Positions 1-9,172 of a stretch of DNA of 64,000 bases are shown one piece after another. The DNA comes from Falsiroseomonas frigidaquae (GTDB lineage: Bacteria > Pseudomonadota > Alphaproteobacteria > Acetobacterales > Acetobacteraceae), in NCBI RefSeq assembly GCF_012163145.1, contig NZ_JAAVTX010000002.1, forward strand, positions 124,001 through 188,000, written 5' to 3'. Numbering within the stretch: the stretch's first letter is position 1; every line of letters begins with the position of its first letter. A program made the translations under genes and the position numbers. Under the pieces are notes generated by a model. The model did no database searches and was not told where the DNA came from. It saw only the letters and a program-made list of their open reading frames with translations.

Positions 1-371
1 CCGATCGCACCAGCCCCTTCACATCCGGCGAGGTCTTCCCCGGCGTCACCGCCATCCCCCTGCCCGGCCACACCCCCGGCCATACCGGCTTCATGGTCGC
101 CTCCGGCGGCAAGTCGCTGCTGATCTGGGGCGACATCGTGCATGTGCCGGAGGTGCAGGTGCCGCGGCCGGAGGCGACGATGGCGGTGGATGTGGACCCG
201 GCCCAGGCCGCCGCCACCCGCCGCCGGATCTTCGACCAGGTAGCGACGGACCGGCAGGCAATCGCCGGGATGCACCTGCATTTCCCCGCCTTCGCGCATC
301 TGGCCCGCGACGGGGCCGGCTACCGCCTGGTGCCGGATGCCTGGTCGATCGCACTGGAGGGAGACATCTGA
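1..371 (+). CDS. MBL-fold metallo-hydrolase, C-terminal part (5' end outside window)
   Basis: The reading frame is open from the window edge to a TGA at 369-371, so the start and the HxHxDH zinc site lie outside. The visible part contains PLPGHTPGHTG, the third metal-ligand region of metallo-beta-lactamase-fold hydrolases, then the GD of LIWGDIVHV and a late histidine in GMHLHFPAF. These are the expected order of metal ligands in the glyoxalase II / lactonase branch. The substrate cannot be told. The stop overlaps the ATG of the next gene (TGATG), so the two are probably co-translated. Confidence 0.85.
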   Translation, partial: DRTSPFTSGEVFPGVTAIPLPGHTPGHTGFMVASGGKSLLIWGDIVHVPEVQVPRPEATMAVDVDPAQAAATRRRIFDQVATDRQAIAGMHLHFPAFAHLARDGAGYRLVPDAWSIALEGDI

Positions 372-1156
372 TGCCCTGGATCGCCACTCCCGACATCGCC
401 CTGCGCTATGAGCTTTCGGGCCAGGGCCCGCAGACCCTGCTGCTGCTGCATGAGATGGGCGGCTGCCTGGAAAGCTGGGACCCGGTGCTGCCCCTGCTGC
501 ACCCGAATTTCCGCGTGCTGCGGCACGACCAGCGCAATGCCGGCATGTCCGAGAAGCCGCCCGGGCCGATGACGCTGGCGCAATCCGGCAATGACGCGGT
601 GGCGCTGCTGGATGCGCTGGGCCTGACGGAGCCCGTGGTGGTGATGGGCACCGCCGTGGGCGGCGCCGTCGCGCTGCACCTGGCGGCGGCGCATCCCGGC
701 CGGGTGCGGGCGGCGATCGTCACCTCCCCCGCCACCGGCCTGCCGGAGGCCGCCCGCCCCGCGACGCTGGAGCGCGCGGCGCTGCTGGAGCGGGAGGGCA
801 CGCGCGCGGTGGTCGATGCCGGCCTCGCCCAGGCCTGGCCGGAGGTGCTGCGCGGCGATGCCGCCCGCTTCGCCGCCACCCGCGCCCAGCGCCTGGCCGC
901 CGATGCAGGCGGCTGGGCGGCGACGATGCGGATGCTGGCGGGGCTCGACATGGCCGCCGACCTCGCCAGCATCGCCTGCCCGGTGCTGGTGCTGGCCGGG
1001 GTGCACGACCACACCCGCCCGCCGGACCGCGTCGCCCCCGTCGCCGCCGCCATCCAGGGCGCGGTGTTCCGCACCGTGGAGAGCGGCCACTTCATGGCGC
1101 TGCAGACGCCCGAATTGCTGGCCGCCGAGGTGCTGGGCTTCCTCGCCGATCAATAG
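371..1156 (+). CDS. alpha/beta hydrolase with Ala at the nucleophile position
   Basis: A 261-residue single-domain alpha/beta hydrolase resembling 3-oxoadipate enol-lactonase and RutD-type proteins. LLLLHEMGG near residue 25 matches the oxyanion-loop strand, and RHDQRNAGMSEKP near residue 51 is the usual turn after strand beta-4. The nucleophile elbow reads MGTAVGG (residues 92-98), so Ala95 stands where GxSxG would have Ser. The acid-region HDHTRPP and the histidine in ESGHFM are kept. RutD also has Ala at this elbow, so the protein may be non-hydrolytic or use a different mechanism. It overlaps the preceding MBL-fold gene by one base. Confidence 0.88.
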   Translation: MPWIATPDIALRYELSGQGPQTLLLLHEMGGCLESWDPVLPLLHPNFRVLRHDQRNAGMSEKPPGPMTLAQSGNDAVALLDALGLTEPVVVMGTAVGGAVALHLAAAHPGRVRAAIVTSPATGLPEAARPATLERAALLEREGTRAVVDAGLAQAWPEVLRGDAARFAATRAQRLAADAGGWAATMRMLAGLDMAADLASIACPVLVLAGVHDHTRPPDRVAPVAAAIQGAVFRTVESGHFMALQTPELLAAEVLGFLADQ

Positions 1157-1545
1157 GCGGGGCTGGCTTCCGTCACGGACACATGCGCGGAGACGACCTT
1201 CCAGCCGATCTCCGGGAAGCGCACCCAGGTCTGGCTCTGCCGGCCCGGCATGTCCCGCCCGCGCATGTCGAATTCCAGGTTCACCGTGGCGAAGTCCCAG
1301 CCCAGCGTGGTGATCACCAGCCGCCGCTGGCCGAGCTTGATGCCCGGCCCCGGCGGGCGGCGCACCCGATGCGCGTGGATCTCGTCAAAGCCGTAGCCAT
1401 TCTCATGGATGGCGTAGCGGATGGTGTGCGGGGATTGCCAGAAGGTGGCGTCCAGGACCTCGACATCCTTGTCGATCAACGCCTGTTCGTAGCAGTCGAA
1501 CAGGGCGCGGATTTCTGCCACCACTTCCGGGATGTTCACGTCCAT
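1150..1545 (-). CDS. hpxZ: HpxZ/AtzH-like protein (DUF3225, NTF2-like fold)
   Basis: A 131-residue protein of the DUF3225/AtzH family. Diagnostic stretches are YEQALIDKDVEVLDATFW, SPHTIRYAIHENGYGF, GWDFATVNLEF and RQSQTWVRFPEIGWKVV. Members of this family sit beside amidases in oxalurate (hpx) and cyanuric-acid (atz) degradation gene sets and adopt a small cone-shaped NTF2-like fold. The ATG overlaps the stop of the upstream amidase (ATGA at 1542-1545 on the minus strand), which indicates translational coupling. Its 3' end overlaps the convergent alpha/beta hydrolase by seven bases. The biochemical role, helper or enzyme, is not settled by the sequence. Confidence 0.85.
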   Translation of the reverse strand: MDVNIPEVVAEIRALFDCYEQALIDKDVEVLDATFWQSPHTIRYAIHENGYGFDEIHAHRVRRPPGPGIKLGQRRLVITTLGWDFATVNLEFDMRGRDMPGRQSQTWVRFPEIGWKVVSAHVSVTEASPAY

Positions 1546-2705
1546 CAGGCTTTCTCCATCTCGAGTGCCGCACGCAGCAGCAGCGTATCCCCCCCCCGGG
1601 CCGCGATCAGCGACAGGCCCACCGGCCGCCCCGCCACGCTGGCGCCGGGCAGGCTGATTTGCGGATGCCCCGCCAGGCCGCCCACGGCACAGAGGCTCAG
1701 GATCTGGTCGCGGATCGGGTTCAGCGCGGAGAGCGGCAGCCCGGCCCTGGGTGCCGGGAAGGGCGTGGTCGGCATGGCCAGCACGGTGCCCGGCGGCAGC
1801 AGATGGCGCAACCGGCCGCGCACCTCCTGCCGCGTCAGCGCCGCCCAGCCGCGCTCGGCCTCCGGCGTCGCCGCGCCGAGCACCAGGCCGCGGGCGACGG
1901 AGAAGGCGAAGCGCGGATTGTCGCGCTCGATCCAGGGGCGGAAGGTTTCCCACGCCTCCACCGGCTGCAGGGTGCGCTGGGCGCGGCCCCAGGCGACCAG
2001 GCCGGGGGGTGCCAGCACCTCCTCCCGCCAATCGGGGATCAGCGCCTTCAGCCGGTCCAGCATCGGCTCCAGCGCCGCCGCCGTCTCCGGCTCGGCGAAG
2101 CCGAAGGCATCGACGGCGATGACCAGGCGGGTGGGCGGCGCCTCGGCCGCCTTCTCCTGCAGCAGCACCTCCGACACGCGGGCGAAGGTGGCGGCGTCGC
2201 GGGCGAACCAGCCGGTGGTGTCGGAGCTCGGCGCCTGCGGCAGCATGCCGGTGAGGTTCAGCCGGCCATGCGTCGGGCGGATGCCGTAGAGCCCGCAGAA
2301 GCTGGCCGGCACCCGGACGGACCCGCCGGTATCGGTGCCAAGCGCCAATTCGGAAAACCCCTGCGCCACGGCGCTGGCGGAGCCGGAGGAGGAACCGCCC
2401 GGCACATGGCCCGGCGCGGCCGGGTTCAGCGGCGTACCATCGAAGGCATTCTCGCCCAGGATGCCCAGCGAGACCTCATCGGTAATCGTCTTGCCGATCA
2501 GCGTCGCGCCGGCATCCAGCAGAGTCTGCACCGCCCAGGCATGGCGGGTGGGCAGCGGGTTCTGCCGTGCCCAGTCGGGGTTGCCGCCGCCGGTCGGGTG
2601 GCCGGCGATGTCGAACAGGTCCTTGGCCGCGAATCGCAGGCCCGAAAGCGGGCCGCCGGGGCGGCCCTCGATACGGATGTCGGTGCCGGGAACGAAGGGG
2701 GACAT
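1545..2705 (-). CDS. amidase-signature enzyme, AMI1-like
   Basis: A 386-residue amidase-signature hydrolase. The catalytic Lys is in FAAKDLFDIAG (Lys28), the cis-Ser in GGSSSGSA (residues 103-110), and the nucleophile in GTDTGGSVRVP (Ser129). Stretches such as GNPDWARQNP and GTPLNPAAPGHVPGGSS are close to plant AMI1 indole-3-acetamide hydrolases and to the shorter bacterial amidases beside hpxZ. The ATG at 2705 is preferred over one eight codons upstream because AGGAG lies five bases before it. It is translationally coupled to the hpxZ-like gene downstream. The substrate is unknown; carbamoyl or aryl-acetamide compounds are candidates from the family. Confidence 0.88.
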   Translation of the reverse strand: MSPFVPGTDIRIEGRPGGPLSGLRFAAKDLFDIAGHPTGGGNPDWARQNPLPTRHAWAVQTLLDAGATLIGKTITDEVSLGILGENAFDGTPLNPAAPGHVPGGSSSGSASAVAQGFSELALGTDTGGSVRVPASFCGLYGIRPTHGRLNLTGMLPQAPSSDTTGWFARDAATFARVSEVLLQEKAAEAPPTRLVIAVDAFGFAEPETAAALEPMLDRLKALIPDWREEVLAPPGLVAWGRAQRTLQPVEAWETFRPWIERDNPRFAFSVARGLVLGAATPEAERGWAALTRQEVRGRLRHLLPPGTVLAMPTTPFPAPRAGLPLSALNPIRDQILSLCAVGGLAGHPQISLPGASVAGRPVGLSLIAARGGDTLLLRAALEMEKA

Positions 2706-2777
2706 GCTGGCTCCTGCGCTGCGCTGCACAACTATGGCGCAGCGCGCGCGGCCTGTCGCGCTGCCTGCCCGCGGGTT

Positions 2778-3947
2778 TCAGCGCCGGAGCAGGATGTAGT
2801 TCACCGTCAGGTCGATGGTCACACCCTCCGGGTCCGCCGGCGGCGGGAAGGCCGGCAGCTGGGCGCCGCTGAAGGGAAAGGTGGTGCCGAAGTTCAGGGA
2901 TGGAGAGCCGGAGGGGCCGGTCAGCCGCACGCTGCGCACGCGCCCATCCGGCCCGGCGATGACCCGCACGCGCACGCTGCCCGATTCGCCCTCCCGCAAT
3001 GCGCCCAGCGGGTAGCTGATGTTCTGGTCCAGCCAGCGGCGGAAGGCGGCGCGCCAATCGGCGCCGACCTGGGCGCCGGTGACGCGCAGATTGCCATCCG
3101 CGCTGGCCTCCCCCTCCAGCATGCGCGGATCGAGGCGGAGATCCAGGCCGCGCGCAGCGGGCCGGCCCGAGGGAGCGGCGGGCCGCGCCGGCTGGCCGAG
3201 CTGCACACCGCCCGGCGCCCAGATCACCCCGGGCGGCAGCGCCGGCGCGGCCCGGCGGGGCGGCGGCGGCGCGGGCGGCGGCGGCGCTGGAAGCGGATCC
3301 TCCGAGGCCGCCGGGTCCTGCACCGGCACGGGCGCCGCCGCCTCCGCTGCCTGGGTCGAGGCAGGCGGGGCTGGTGCAGGCGGTGGGGGCGCGGGCTGGG
3401 GAAGGGCTGACGCCGGCGGCGGCGGCACAGGCTGCGGTGGCGCGGGCTGCGGTGGCGTGGGCGCCAGGCGGGGCGGCGCGGGCCGGGGCGGCTGGGGCAC
3501 CGGCGGCGGCGGCGATGTGGGTGCCGGGACCGGTACCGGGGCTGGGGCTGCTGCCGGCGCGGGTGGCGGCGCGGGCGGGGTCGGCGGTGGGCCCGGCACC
3601 CCCGGCGGCGGCTCGGCGGCCGGCCGCTGTGCTCCGCCGCCCTCGAACACCACCTCCACCGCGGGCGGCGGCAACGCCTCCAGCTCCGGCATGGGCGCGG
3701 TGAGATACAAGGCCGGCACCCCGTGCAGCAGCAACGAGGCCAGCAGCCAGGCAAGCAGCCAGCGCCGGCGCCGCGGCCCGGCCGGCAGCAGGCGCGCGGA
3801 GGACTCGCCGCCGCCAGCCGGCAACGGCGCCGGCTCGCGGCGCGCCGTCTGGCGGGGCGCGGCGCTGAAACGCGGCATGGATCGGCTGGGCAGGCGGGAA
3901 GCGTCTGGCACGGGGCCCGATGTGAAGCGTGGCCCGCCATAGGGCAT
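2778..3947 (-). CDS. TonB-like proline-rich energy-transducer protein
   Basis: A 389-residue protein with the TonB layout: a basic cytoplasmic tail, one membrane segment (residues 63-82), a periplasmic Pro/Ala-rich linker (about 95-245) and a C-terminal domain (about 285-389) containing SYPLGALREGESGSVRVRV and DGRVRSVRLTGPSG, typical of the TonB C-terminal fold. TonB couples the proton-motive force to outer-membrane receptors through ExbBD. No exbB, exbD or receptor is nearby, so it may serve receptors coded elsewhere. It stands alone between the amidase and the polysaccharide locus. The start is uncertain; a Met 23 codons downstream is possible. Confidence 0.8.
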   Translation of the reverse strand: MPYGGPRFTSGPVPDASRLPSRSMPRFSAAPRQTARREPAPLPAGGGESSARLLPAGPRRRRWLLAWLLASLLLHGVPALYLTAPMPELEALPPPAVEVVFEGGGAQRPAAEPPPGVPGPPPTPPAPPPAPAAAPAPVPVPAPTSPPPPVPQPPRPAPPRLAPTPPQPAPPQPVPPPPASALPQPAPPPPAPAPPASTQAAEAAAPVPVQDPAASEDPLPAPPPPAPPPPRRAAPALPPGVIWAPGGVQLGQPARPAAPSGRPAARGLDLRLDPRMLEGEASADGNLRVTGAQVGADWRAAFRRWLDQNISYPLGALREGESGSVRVRVIAGPDGRVRSVRLTGPSGSPSLNFGTTFPFSGAQLPAFPPPADPEGVTIDLTVNYILLRR

Positions 3948-3969
3948 TCCACGCCATCGCGGAAATCAG

Positions 3970-4014
3970 CGCCTGGTGACCCGTCGCCTGATGACGCGTC
4001 GCCTGGTGATCGGC
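3970..4014. repeat. three copies of a 15-bp tandem repeat
   Basis: Three head-to-tail units of consensus CGCCTGRTGAYSSGT lie at 3970-3984, 3985-3999 and 4000-4014, immediately downstream of the manC stop codon. The third copy is the most diverged. No function is evident. Confidence 0.7.
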
Positions 4015-4021
4015 CGCCGCC

Positions 4022-5551
4022 TCAGCAGCGGCCGAACACATCCTCCAGCCGCAGGATGTCGTCTTCCCCGAGATAGGCGCCGAGCTGGACCTCGATGATC
4101 GCCAGCGGAATCCGGCCCGGATTCGCCAGGCGGTGGACGCAGCCCAGCGGCAGGTGGATCGACTGGTTCTCGGTCAGCATCACCTCCTCCGCATCCCGCG
4201 TCACCAGCGCGGTTCCCTCCACCACCACCCAATGCTCGGCGCGATGCACATGCTTCTGCAGGCTCAGCTTCTGCCCCGGCTGCACGACGATGCGCTTGAC
4301 CTGGAACCGATCGCCCAGGCGCAGCGTCTCGTAGAAGCCCCAGGGGCGTTCGCAGCGGCGGTGGTGCGAGGCCTCCCTCCGCCCCATGCCCTGCAGGCGC
4401 TGGACGATGCGCTTGACGTCCTGCGCATGGTCGCGATGCAGGGCGAGCACCGCATCGCCCGTGGCCACCACGACAACGTCGCGCAGCCCGACGACGGCGG
4501 TGACCACGCCTTCTCCGCTGCGAACGTAGCAGCCATTGGCATCGTGCAGCAGCGCATCGCCGGTGGCGACGTTGCCCGCCTCATCCTTCGGCGCCACCTG
4601 CCACAGCGCATCCCAGCTGCCTACGTCGCTCCAGCCCAGATCGGCCGGCACGACGGCGCCGAGGCCGGTGCGTTCCGCCACCGCATGGTCCAGGCTGAGG
4701 CTCGGGCAGGCGGTGAAGGCCTCGGTATCCAGCCGGATGAAATCCGGGTCCTGCCGGCGCCGCTCCATCGCCAGGGTGACATGCGTCAGCACCTCCGGCG
4801 CATGCTGCGCCATCTCCCGCAGCAGGCTGCGGGCGGTGAACAGGAACATGCCCGAGTTCCACAGATGGCGGCCGGAGGCGACGAAGGCCGCCGCCACTTC
4901 CAGCGCCGGCTTCTCCTCGAAGCAGGCGATGGCGTGGGCACCGAGCGCGCCGGGCAGCGGCGCCCCGACCTCGATATAGCCGTAGCCGGTCTCCGGCGCC
5001 GTCGCCTGGATGCCGAAGGTGACGATGCGGCCGGCGCGCGCCGCGGCCACCGCGGGTGCAAGGTGCTGGTGCAGCGCGGCGGTATCCTCGAACAGCGCAT
5101 CGGCCGCCATCATCCACATCAGCCGGTCCGGATCCTCCTCCGCCACCAGCAGCGCGGCGGCACAGATGGCGGGCGCGCTGTTGCGGCCGACCGGCTCCAG
5201 CAGGATGCGGCGCTCCTCGATGCCGATGGCGGAGAGCTGCGCCGCGGCCAGGAAGCGGTGTTCCTGGTTGCAGACGATGATGGGTGATGCGAATGCAGCG
5301 CCATCCGGCTGCAGGCCGCTGGCACGCAGCACCGTCTCCTGCAGCATGGTGCGATGCGTCGTCAGCGGCAGGAACTGCTTCGGCAGGCTTTCGCGCGACA
5401 GCGGCCACAGCCGGCTGCCGCTACCCCCCGAGAGGATCACCGGCACGATGCCCGCCGGCACCAGCGGCATCGCCGCGGATGCCTCCGGCATGAGATCCGT
5501 CACGCCTGCCTCGGCCGGCCGTTCCAGATGATCGAGCGTGCTCAGGTCCAT
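4022..5551 (-). CDS. manC: mannose-1-phosphate guanylyltransferase / mannose-6-phosphate isomerase
   Basis: A 509-residue bifunctional type II PMI-GMP enzyme making GDP-mannose. The N-terminal nucleotidyltransferase signature GGSGSRLWPLSRE is followed by PKQFLPL. The middle has ETGYGYIEVG and FEEKP. The C-terminal cupin isomerase domain has the metal-binding stretch SLQKHVHRAEHWVVVEG. The ATG at 5551 gives an N-terminal tail somewhat longer than the usual 470-480 residues. It lies 49 bases after the UDP-glucuronate decarboxylase gene on the same strand, so the minus-strand order is sugar transferase, decarboxylase, manC. GDP-mannose would feed mannosyltransferases and the epimerase encoded at 19286-20281. 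Confidence 0.94.
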   Translation of the reverse strand: MDLSTLDHLERPAEAGVTDLMPEASAAMPLVPAGIVPVILSGGSGSRLWPLSRESLPKQFLPLTTHRTMLQETVLRASGLQPDGAAFASPIIVCNQEHRFLAAAQLSAIGIEERRILLEPVGRNSAPAICAAALLVAEEDPDRLMWMMAADALFEDTAALHQHLAPAVAAARAGRIVTFGIQATAPETGYGYIEVGAPLPGALGAHAIACFEEKPALEVAAAFVASGRHLWNSGMFLFTARSLLREMAQHAPEVLTHVTLAMERRRQDPDFIRLDTEAFTACPSLSLDHAVAERTGLGAVVPADLGWSDVGSWDALWQVAPKDEAGNVATGDALLHDANGCYVRSGEGVVTAVVGLRDVVVVATGDAVLALHRDHAQDVKRIVQRLQGMGRREASHHRRCERPWGFYETLRLGDRFQVKRIVVQPGQKLSLQKHVHRAEHWVVVEGTALVTRDAEEVMLTENQSIHLPLGCVHRLANPGRIPLAIIEVQLGAYLGEDDILRLEDVFGRC

Positions 5552-5600
5552 GGCGGAAACCCCCAATTCGCGCTCCGCGATCCCGCAGGAGCTTTGTGCC

Positions 5601-6581
5601 TCAGCCGACCGCGGCCCTCGCGGTCGCCGCTGCTTCCGGCATGCGTTCGGCAAAATAGGCGATGGTGCGGCGCAGCCCTTCATCGAGCGGCACCTTCGGT
5701 TCCCAGTTCAGCAGCTGCCGCGCACGGGTGATGTCCGGGCAGCGCTGGGTCGGGTCGTTCTGCGGCAGCGGCCGTCGCACCAGGCGGGACTTCGCCCCGG
5801 TCAGCGCGATGATGCGGTCGGCCAGCGTCAGCATGGAGATCTCATGCGGGTTGCCGATGTTGATCGGGCCCGGCACATCCTCATCCGCGCCCATCATCGC
5901 CAGCATGCCGTCGATCAGGTCGTCGACGTAGCAGAAGGCACGCGTCTGCTGGCCATCGCCGTAGATGGTGATGTTGTCGCCGCGCAGCGCCTGCACGATG
6001 AAGTTCGAAACCACGCGGCCATCGCTGTCATGCAGCCGCGGGCCGTAGGTGTTGAAGATGCGGATGACGCGGATCTTCACGTTGTGACGGCGCGAATAGT
6101 CGAAGAACAGCGTCTCCGCACAGCGCTTGCCCTCGTCGTAGCAGGCGCGCGGGCCGAGCGGATTGACGTTGCCGCAGTAATCCTCGGTCTGCGGATGCAC
6201 CGTCGGATCGCCGTAGATCTCGCTGGTGGAGGCCTGCAGGATGCGCGCACCGACCCGCTTGGCCAGGCCCAGCATGTTGATGCTGCCGAGCACGCTGACC
6301 TTCGTCGTCTGCACCGGGTCATACTGGTAGTGCACCGGCGATGCGGGGCAGGCCAGGTTGTAGATCTCGTCAACTTCCACATACAGCGGGAAGGTGATGT
6401 CGTGGCGCATCACCTCGAAGTTCGGCTTCTCCATCAGGTGCAGGATGTTCTCCTTGCGCCCGGTGAAGTAGTTGTCGACGCAGAGGACATCATGGCCCTG
6501 CGCCACCAGCCGGTCGCAGAGATGCGACCCGAGGAACCCGGCGCCGCCGGTTACCAGGACACGCTTGCGGATCTTTGACAT
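5601..6581 (-). CDS. UDP-glucuronate decarboxylase (UDP-xylose synthase), extended SDR
   Basis: A 326-residue extended short-chain dehydrogenase. The cofactor loop is [12 protein letters not shown], and the catalytic set is ASTSEIYGD plus YDEGK in [35 protein letters not shown] and [21 protein letters not shown] are characteristic of UXS enzymes, which oxidise, decarboxylate and reduce UDP-glucuronate to UDP-xylose. The ATG at 6581 puts the Rossmann motif at the N-terminus as expected. No UDP-glucose dehydrogenase is in the window, so UDP-glucuronate must come from elsewhere. It probably belongs to one operon with the sugar transferase upstream and manC downstream. Confidence 0.92.
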   Translation of the reverse strand: MSKIRKRVLVTGGAGFLGSHLCDRLVAQGHDVLCVDNYFTGRKENILHLMEKPNFEVMRHDITFPLYVEVDEIYNLACPASPVHYQYDPVQTTKVSVLGSINMLGLAKRVGARILQASTSEIYGDPTVHPQTEDYCGNVNPLGPRACYDEGKRCAETLFFDYSRRHNVKIRVIRIFNTYGPRLHDSDGRVVSNFIVQALRGDNITIYGDGQQTRAFCYVDDLIDGMLAMMGADEDVPGPINIGNPHEISMLTLADRIIALTGAKSRLVRRPLPQNDPTQRCPDITRARQLLNWEPKVPLDEGLRRTIAYFAERMPEAAATARAAVG

Positions 6582-6609
6582 GGTGGCCCCACGAAAGGGT
6601 TGAAGGAAA

Positions 6610-8073
6610 TCAGCGCGCCCCCTGCGCCCGCAGCACGGCGGGCAGGGTCCGCAGCACGATGTAGAGGTCGAGCCACAACGACCAGTTGCGGATGTAGAAG
6701 GTATCCAGCGCCTCCTGCCGCCGCAGGTCCGCATTGCTGCGCTCGGCGACCTGCCAGAGCCCGGTCAACCCCGGCTTCACGCTCATCCGGAGCTGCTGGA
6801 AATCCTGGTCGAAGCGCGCGACGTGGTAGTCCGGGAAGGGCCGCGGGCCGATCAGGCTGAGATCGCCACGCAGCACATTCCAGAGCTGCGGCAATTCATC
6901 AAGGCTGCTGCGGCGCAGGAAGTCGCCGATCACCGGCAGCACGCGCGGATCATGCGCCAGCTTCATGTGCGTGTCCCACTCCGCCCGCGCCGCCGGATCC
7001 CGCGCGAGAAGCTCCGCCAGCAGATTCTCCGCACCGATATGCATGGTGCGCAGCTTCAGCACGTCCACCGGCCTGCCATGCAGCCCGACCCGGCGCTGCA
7101 CATAGATGGCGGGGCCCGGGCTGATCGCCTTGATCATCAGTGCCAGCACGAGCACGACGGGGATGGCGACCAGGAAGACGGGAATGGTGATCAGCAGTTC
7201 CAGCCCGCGCTTGATGCGCCGCTGCGCCACCGCCTGCGACAGGTTCGAGACTTCCAGGCCGAGATCACCGCCCAGGCTCCGGAAATTCACCCGCAGCGTC
7301 GGCAGGTTGCCGCTGTCCGGCACCGCGATGATGCGATGAAAGGGCAGCCTGGCGATCTCGCCGCTTGCCATCTCGCCGGTCATGGCGATGACGGCCACCG
7401 CGCCACCATGGCTGCGCGCGGCTTCCGCCACGGTGCCGAGGTTGGGCAAGGGCATCGGCGCCTCCGCCGCCACGCAGTCCGCCGCGAAGCCGATCGGGCG
7501 CAGCCCAAGCTCCGGCTGCCGCATCAGGCGTTCCGCCAGCCCCGCCGCGGCGGCGCCGGAGCCGAGGACCAGCGCGGGCGAACCCCAGGCGCCGTGGCGG
7601 ATCATCACCGGCCGCAGCAGGCCTTCCAGCAGCAGCCCGATGGCGCCCGCCAGGGCGCTGGCCAAGATGATGGAGGATAGCGTGACATTGGCGGCCAGAT
7701 CGAAGGCGACGAGGATGGTGACCGCCAGGCAGGGCGCGGCGACGGCACCGATGACACGCAACCGCAGCCGTTCGAGCGCACCATGCCCCGTGGTGTCATA
7801 CAGGCCGAGAAGCCGATGCGCGGCCAGCAGGGCCACGCCCAGCGCCGCACCCAGCGGTGCTTCCCATTGCAGCGGCGGCGCCAGCGGATCGGCCAGCGCC
7901 GACAGCCCGGTGAAGGCCAGCAGGATGCCGAGCTGCGCCGCAAACAGGTCGGCCGCCGGAAGTGCCAGCCATTGCAATGCCCGGCGCCGTACGCCGCGCA
8001 GCCGCAGCGACCCGCCGAGCCTGCCCTGGCCCGCCGCATAACGCGAGACGGCATCTGGGAACATGTCACTCAT
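6610..8073 (-). CDS. undecaprenyl-phosphate sugar phosphotransferase (WbaP/GumD-like)
   Basis: A 487-residue polyprenol-phosphate hexose-1-phosphate transferase that would begin the repeat unit on the membrane carrier. About four N-terminal membrane helices are followed by a soluble CoA-binding-like domain (residues about 170-270). After a further hydrophobic segment comes the catalytic domain, with [53 protein letters not shown] and [10 protein letters not shown]. This is the PF02397 signature. A GGAG lies eight bases before the ATG. It heads a probable minus-strand operon with the decarboxylase and manC genes. The sugar added (galactose, glucose or other) cannot be read from the sequence. 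Confidence 0.94.
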   Translation of the reverse strand: MSDMFPDAVSRYAAGQGRLGGSLRLRGVRRRALQWLALPAADLFAAQLGILLAFTGLSALADPLAPPLQWEAPLGAALGVALLAAHRLLGLYDTTGHGALERLRLRVIGAVAAPCLAVTILVAFDLAANVTLSSIILASALAGAIGLLLEGLLRPVMIRHGAWGSPALVLGSGAAAAGLAERLMRQPELGLRPIGFAADCVAAEAPMPLPNLGTVAEAARSHGGAVAVIAMTGEMASGEIARLPFHRIIAVPDSGNLPTLRVNFRSLGGDLGLEVSNLSQAVAQRRIKRGLELLITIPVFLVAIPVVLVLALMIKAISPGPAIYVQRRVGLHGRPVDVLKLRTMHIGAENLLAELLARDPAARAEWDTHMKLAHDPRVLPVIGDFLRRSSLDELPQLWNVLRGDLSLIGPRPFPDYHVARFDQDFQQLRMSVKPGLTGLWQVAERSNADLRRQEALDTFYIRNWSLWLDLYIVLRTLPAVLRAQGAR

Positions 8074-8368
8074 GAGGTCGGCTCCAGCGACAGGTCGAAG
8101 GCACGGCGCGGTGCTTCGGCATCCAGGCGAGACAACCCCGCCCGCGGCAGCGGCACATCAGGCCCGCGGGCCTGGTGCCAGCAAGGCGTATGCAGCGAAC
8201 GCTGTGGCACCAAGGAATGGACGCAACCGTGTGGGATCTGGCCTGAACGCAAGGCGTCGCTCGTGCATGATCCCACTCCTGCCCGCGCGGACCGATCCGG
8301 GTCCGCGTTTCCGCATTCAGGTATAGGGCGCAATCGTGGCGGTCCGGTCGGGGCAATGGGAGTATGCC
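8074..8368. other. non-coding stretch between two same-strand polysaccharide genes
   Basis: 295 bases without a convincing gene separate the WecG-like gene from the sugar transferase gene; both are read on the minus strand. The gap probably contains a separate promoter for the transferase-decarboxylase-manC set. Only a short TATA-like stretch near 8320-8330 on the minus strand stands out, and no operator was recognised. Confidence 0.4.
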
Positions 8369-9172
8369 CTACCGAGCCACGGTCTTCGTGCCGCCACGCC
8401 ACGCCGTCGCATGATGCTGCGCGAGCTGGCGCATGGCGCGCAGGATGAAGGCGGGATTGTTGCGGAAGTAGCGCCCGGCCAGGCGCCTTGGCTCCGTCAC
8501 CAGGCGGAAGCTCCATTCCAGCCCGCTGCGCTGCATCCAGCGCGGCGCCTGCGCCTTCTCGCCCGCGGCGAAATCGAAGGCGGCGCCGACGCCGACGAGG
8601 ACGGATGCGTTCAACCTGTGCACATGCCGCGCCATCCAACGTTCCTGCTTCGGCGTGCTCAGCCCCACCCAGACCACCTGCGCGCCGGAGTCGTTGATGC
8701 GCGCAATCTCCGCCTCATCCTCCTCCGGAGTCAGCGGGCGAAAGGGCGGCGAAAGGCTGCCCGCGATCTGCAGGCCGGGATGCTTCCGCGTCAGCGCCGT
8801 GGTGAGCTTGCCCAGCGTCTCCGGCGTGCTGCCATAGAAGAAATACCGGTAGCCCTTCTGCGCAGAGATCCGGCACATCTCCTGCAACAGGTCCGGACCA
8901 TAGACCCGCTCGACCTCCGGATGCCCCAGCCAGTGCGACATCCAGACCATGGGCACGCCATCCGGCGTCACCAGCCCGGCCGCGTTGTGGATCTGCATCA
9001 GCTCGGCATCGCGCTGGCTCTCCATCACGCCGTGCACGCCGGTGATGCAGACGTAGTGGTGCTCGCCGTCCCGGATCCAGCGCTCGATCGTCGCCGTCGC
9101 GCGGCCCATCGTCAGCGCGCTGACACGGACGCCGAGGATGTTCACCCGCTGCGGCGCGCACACTTCATTCAT
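8369..9172 (-). CDS. WecG/TagA/CpsF family glycosyltransferase (GT26)
   Basis: A 267-residue member of the GT26 family, related to WecG, TagA and GumM. Signature segments are VNILGVRVSALTM at the N-terminus, NAAGLVTPDGVPMVW, RVYGPDLL, YFFYGSTPETL, and VWVGLSTPKQERWM with its STPKQE core. The family adds a sugar to a lipid-linked intermediate on the inner face of the membrane. The ATG at 9172 is chosen; an in-frame GTG at 9241 would add 23 residues with no recognisable family sequence. It is divergent from the chain-length gene at 9428, with a 255-base shared upstream region. Confidence 0.9.
   Translation of the reverse strand: MNEVCAPQRVNILGVRVSALTMGRATATIERWIRDGEHHYVCITGVHGVMESQRDAELMQIHNAAGLVTPDGVPMVWMSHWLGHPEVERVYGPDLLQEMCRISAQKGYRYFFYGSTPETLGKLTTALTRKHPGLQIAGSLSPPFRPLTPEEDEAEIARINDSGAQVVWVGLSTPKQERWMARHVHRLNASVLVGVGAAFDFAAGEKAQAPRWMQRSGLEWSFRLVTEPRRLAGRYFRNNPAFILRAMRQLAQHHATAWRGGTKTVAR

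Noticed and set aside
320..1153. Long open frame antisense to the alpha/beta hydrolase
   Set aside because: In GC-rich DNA antisense frames stay open by chance. Its residues are Arg/Gly/His-rich without a family pattern, and the sense frame has clear hydrolase motifs. The same applies to many other long antisense frames in the window.
2778..3947. A proline-rich artefact frame instead of a real TonB-like gene
   Set aside because: Rejected as an artefact because the order of basic tail, single membrane helix, Pro-rich linker and a non-repetitive C-terminal domain is that of TonB, and it is a single continuous frame.
8074..8368. A small gene in the gap before the sugar transferase
   Set aside because: Short frames exist on both strands but none has a plausible ribosome site or protein-like composition.
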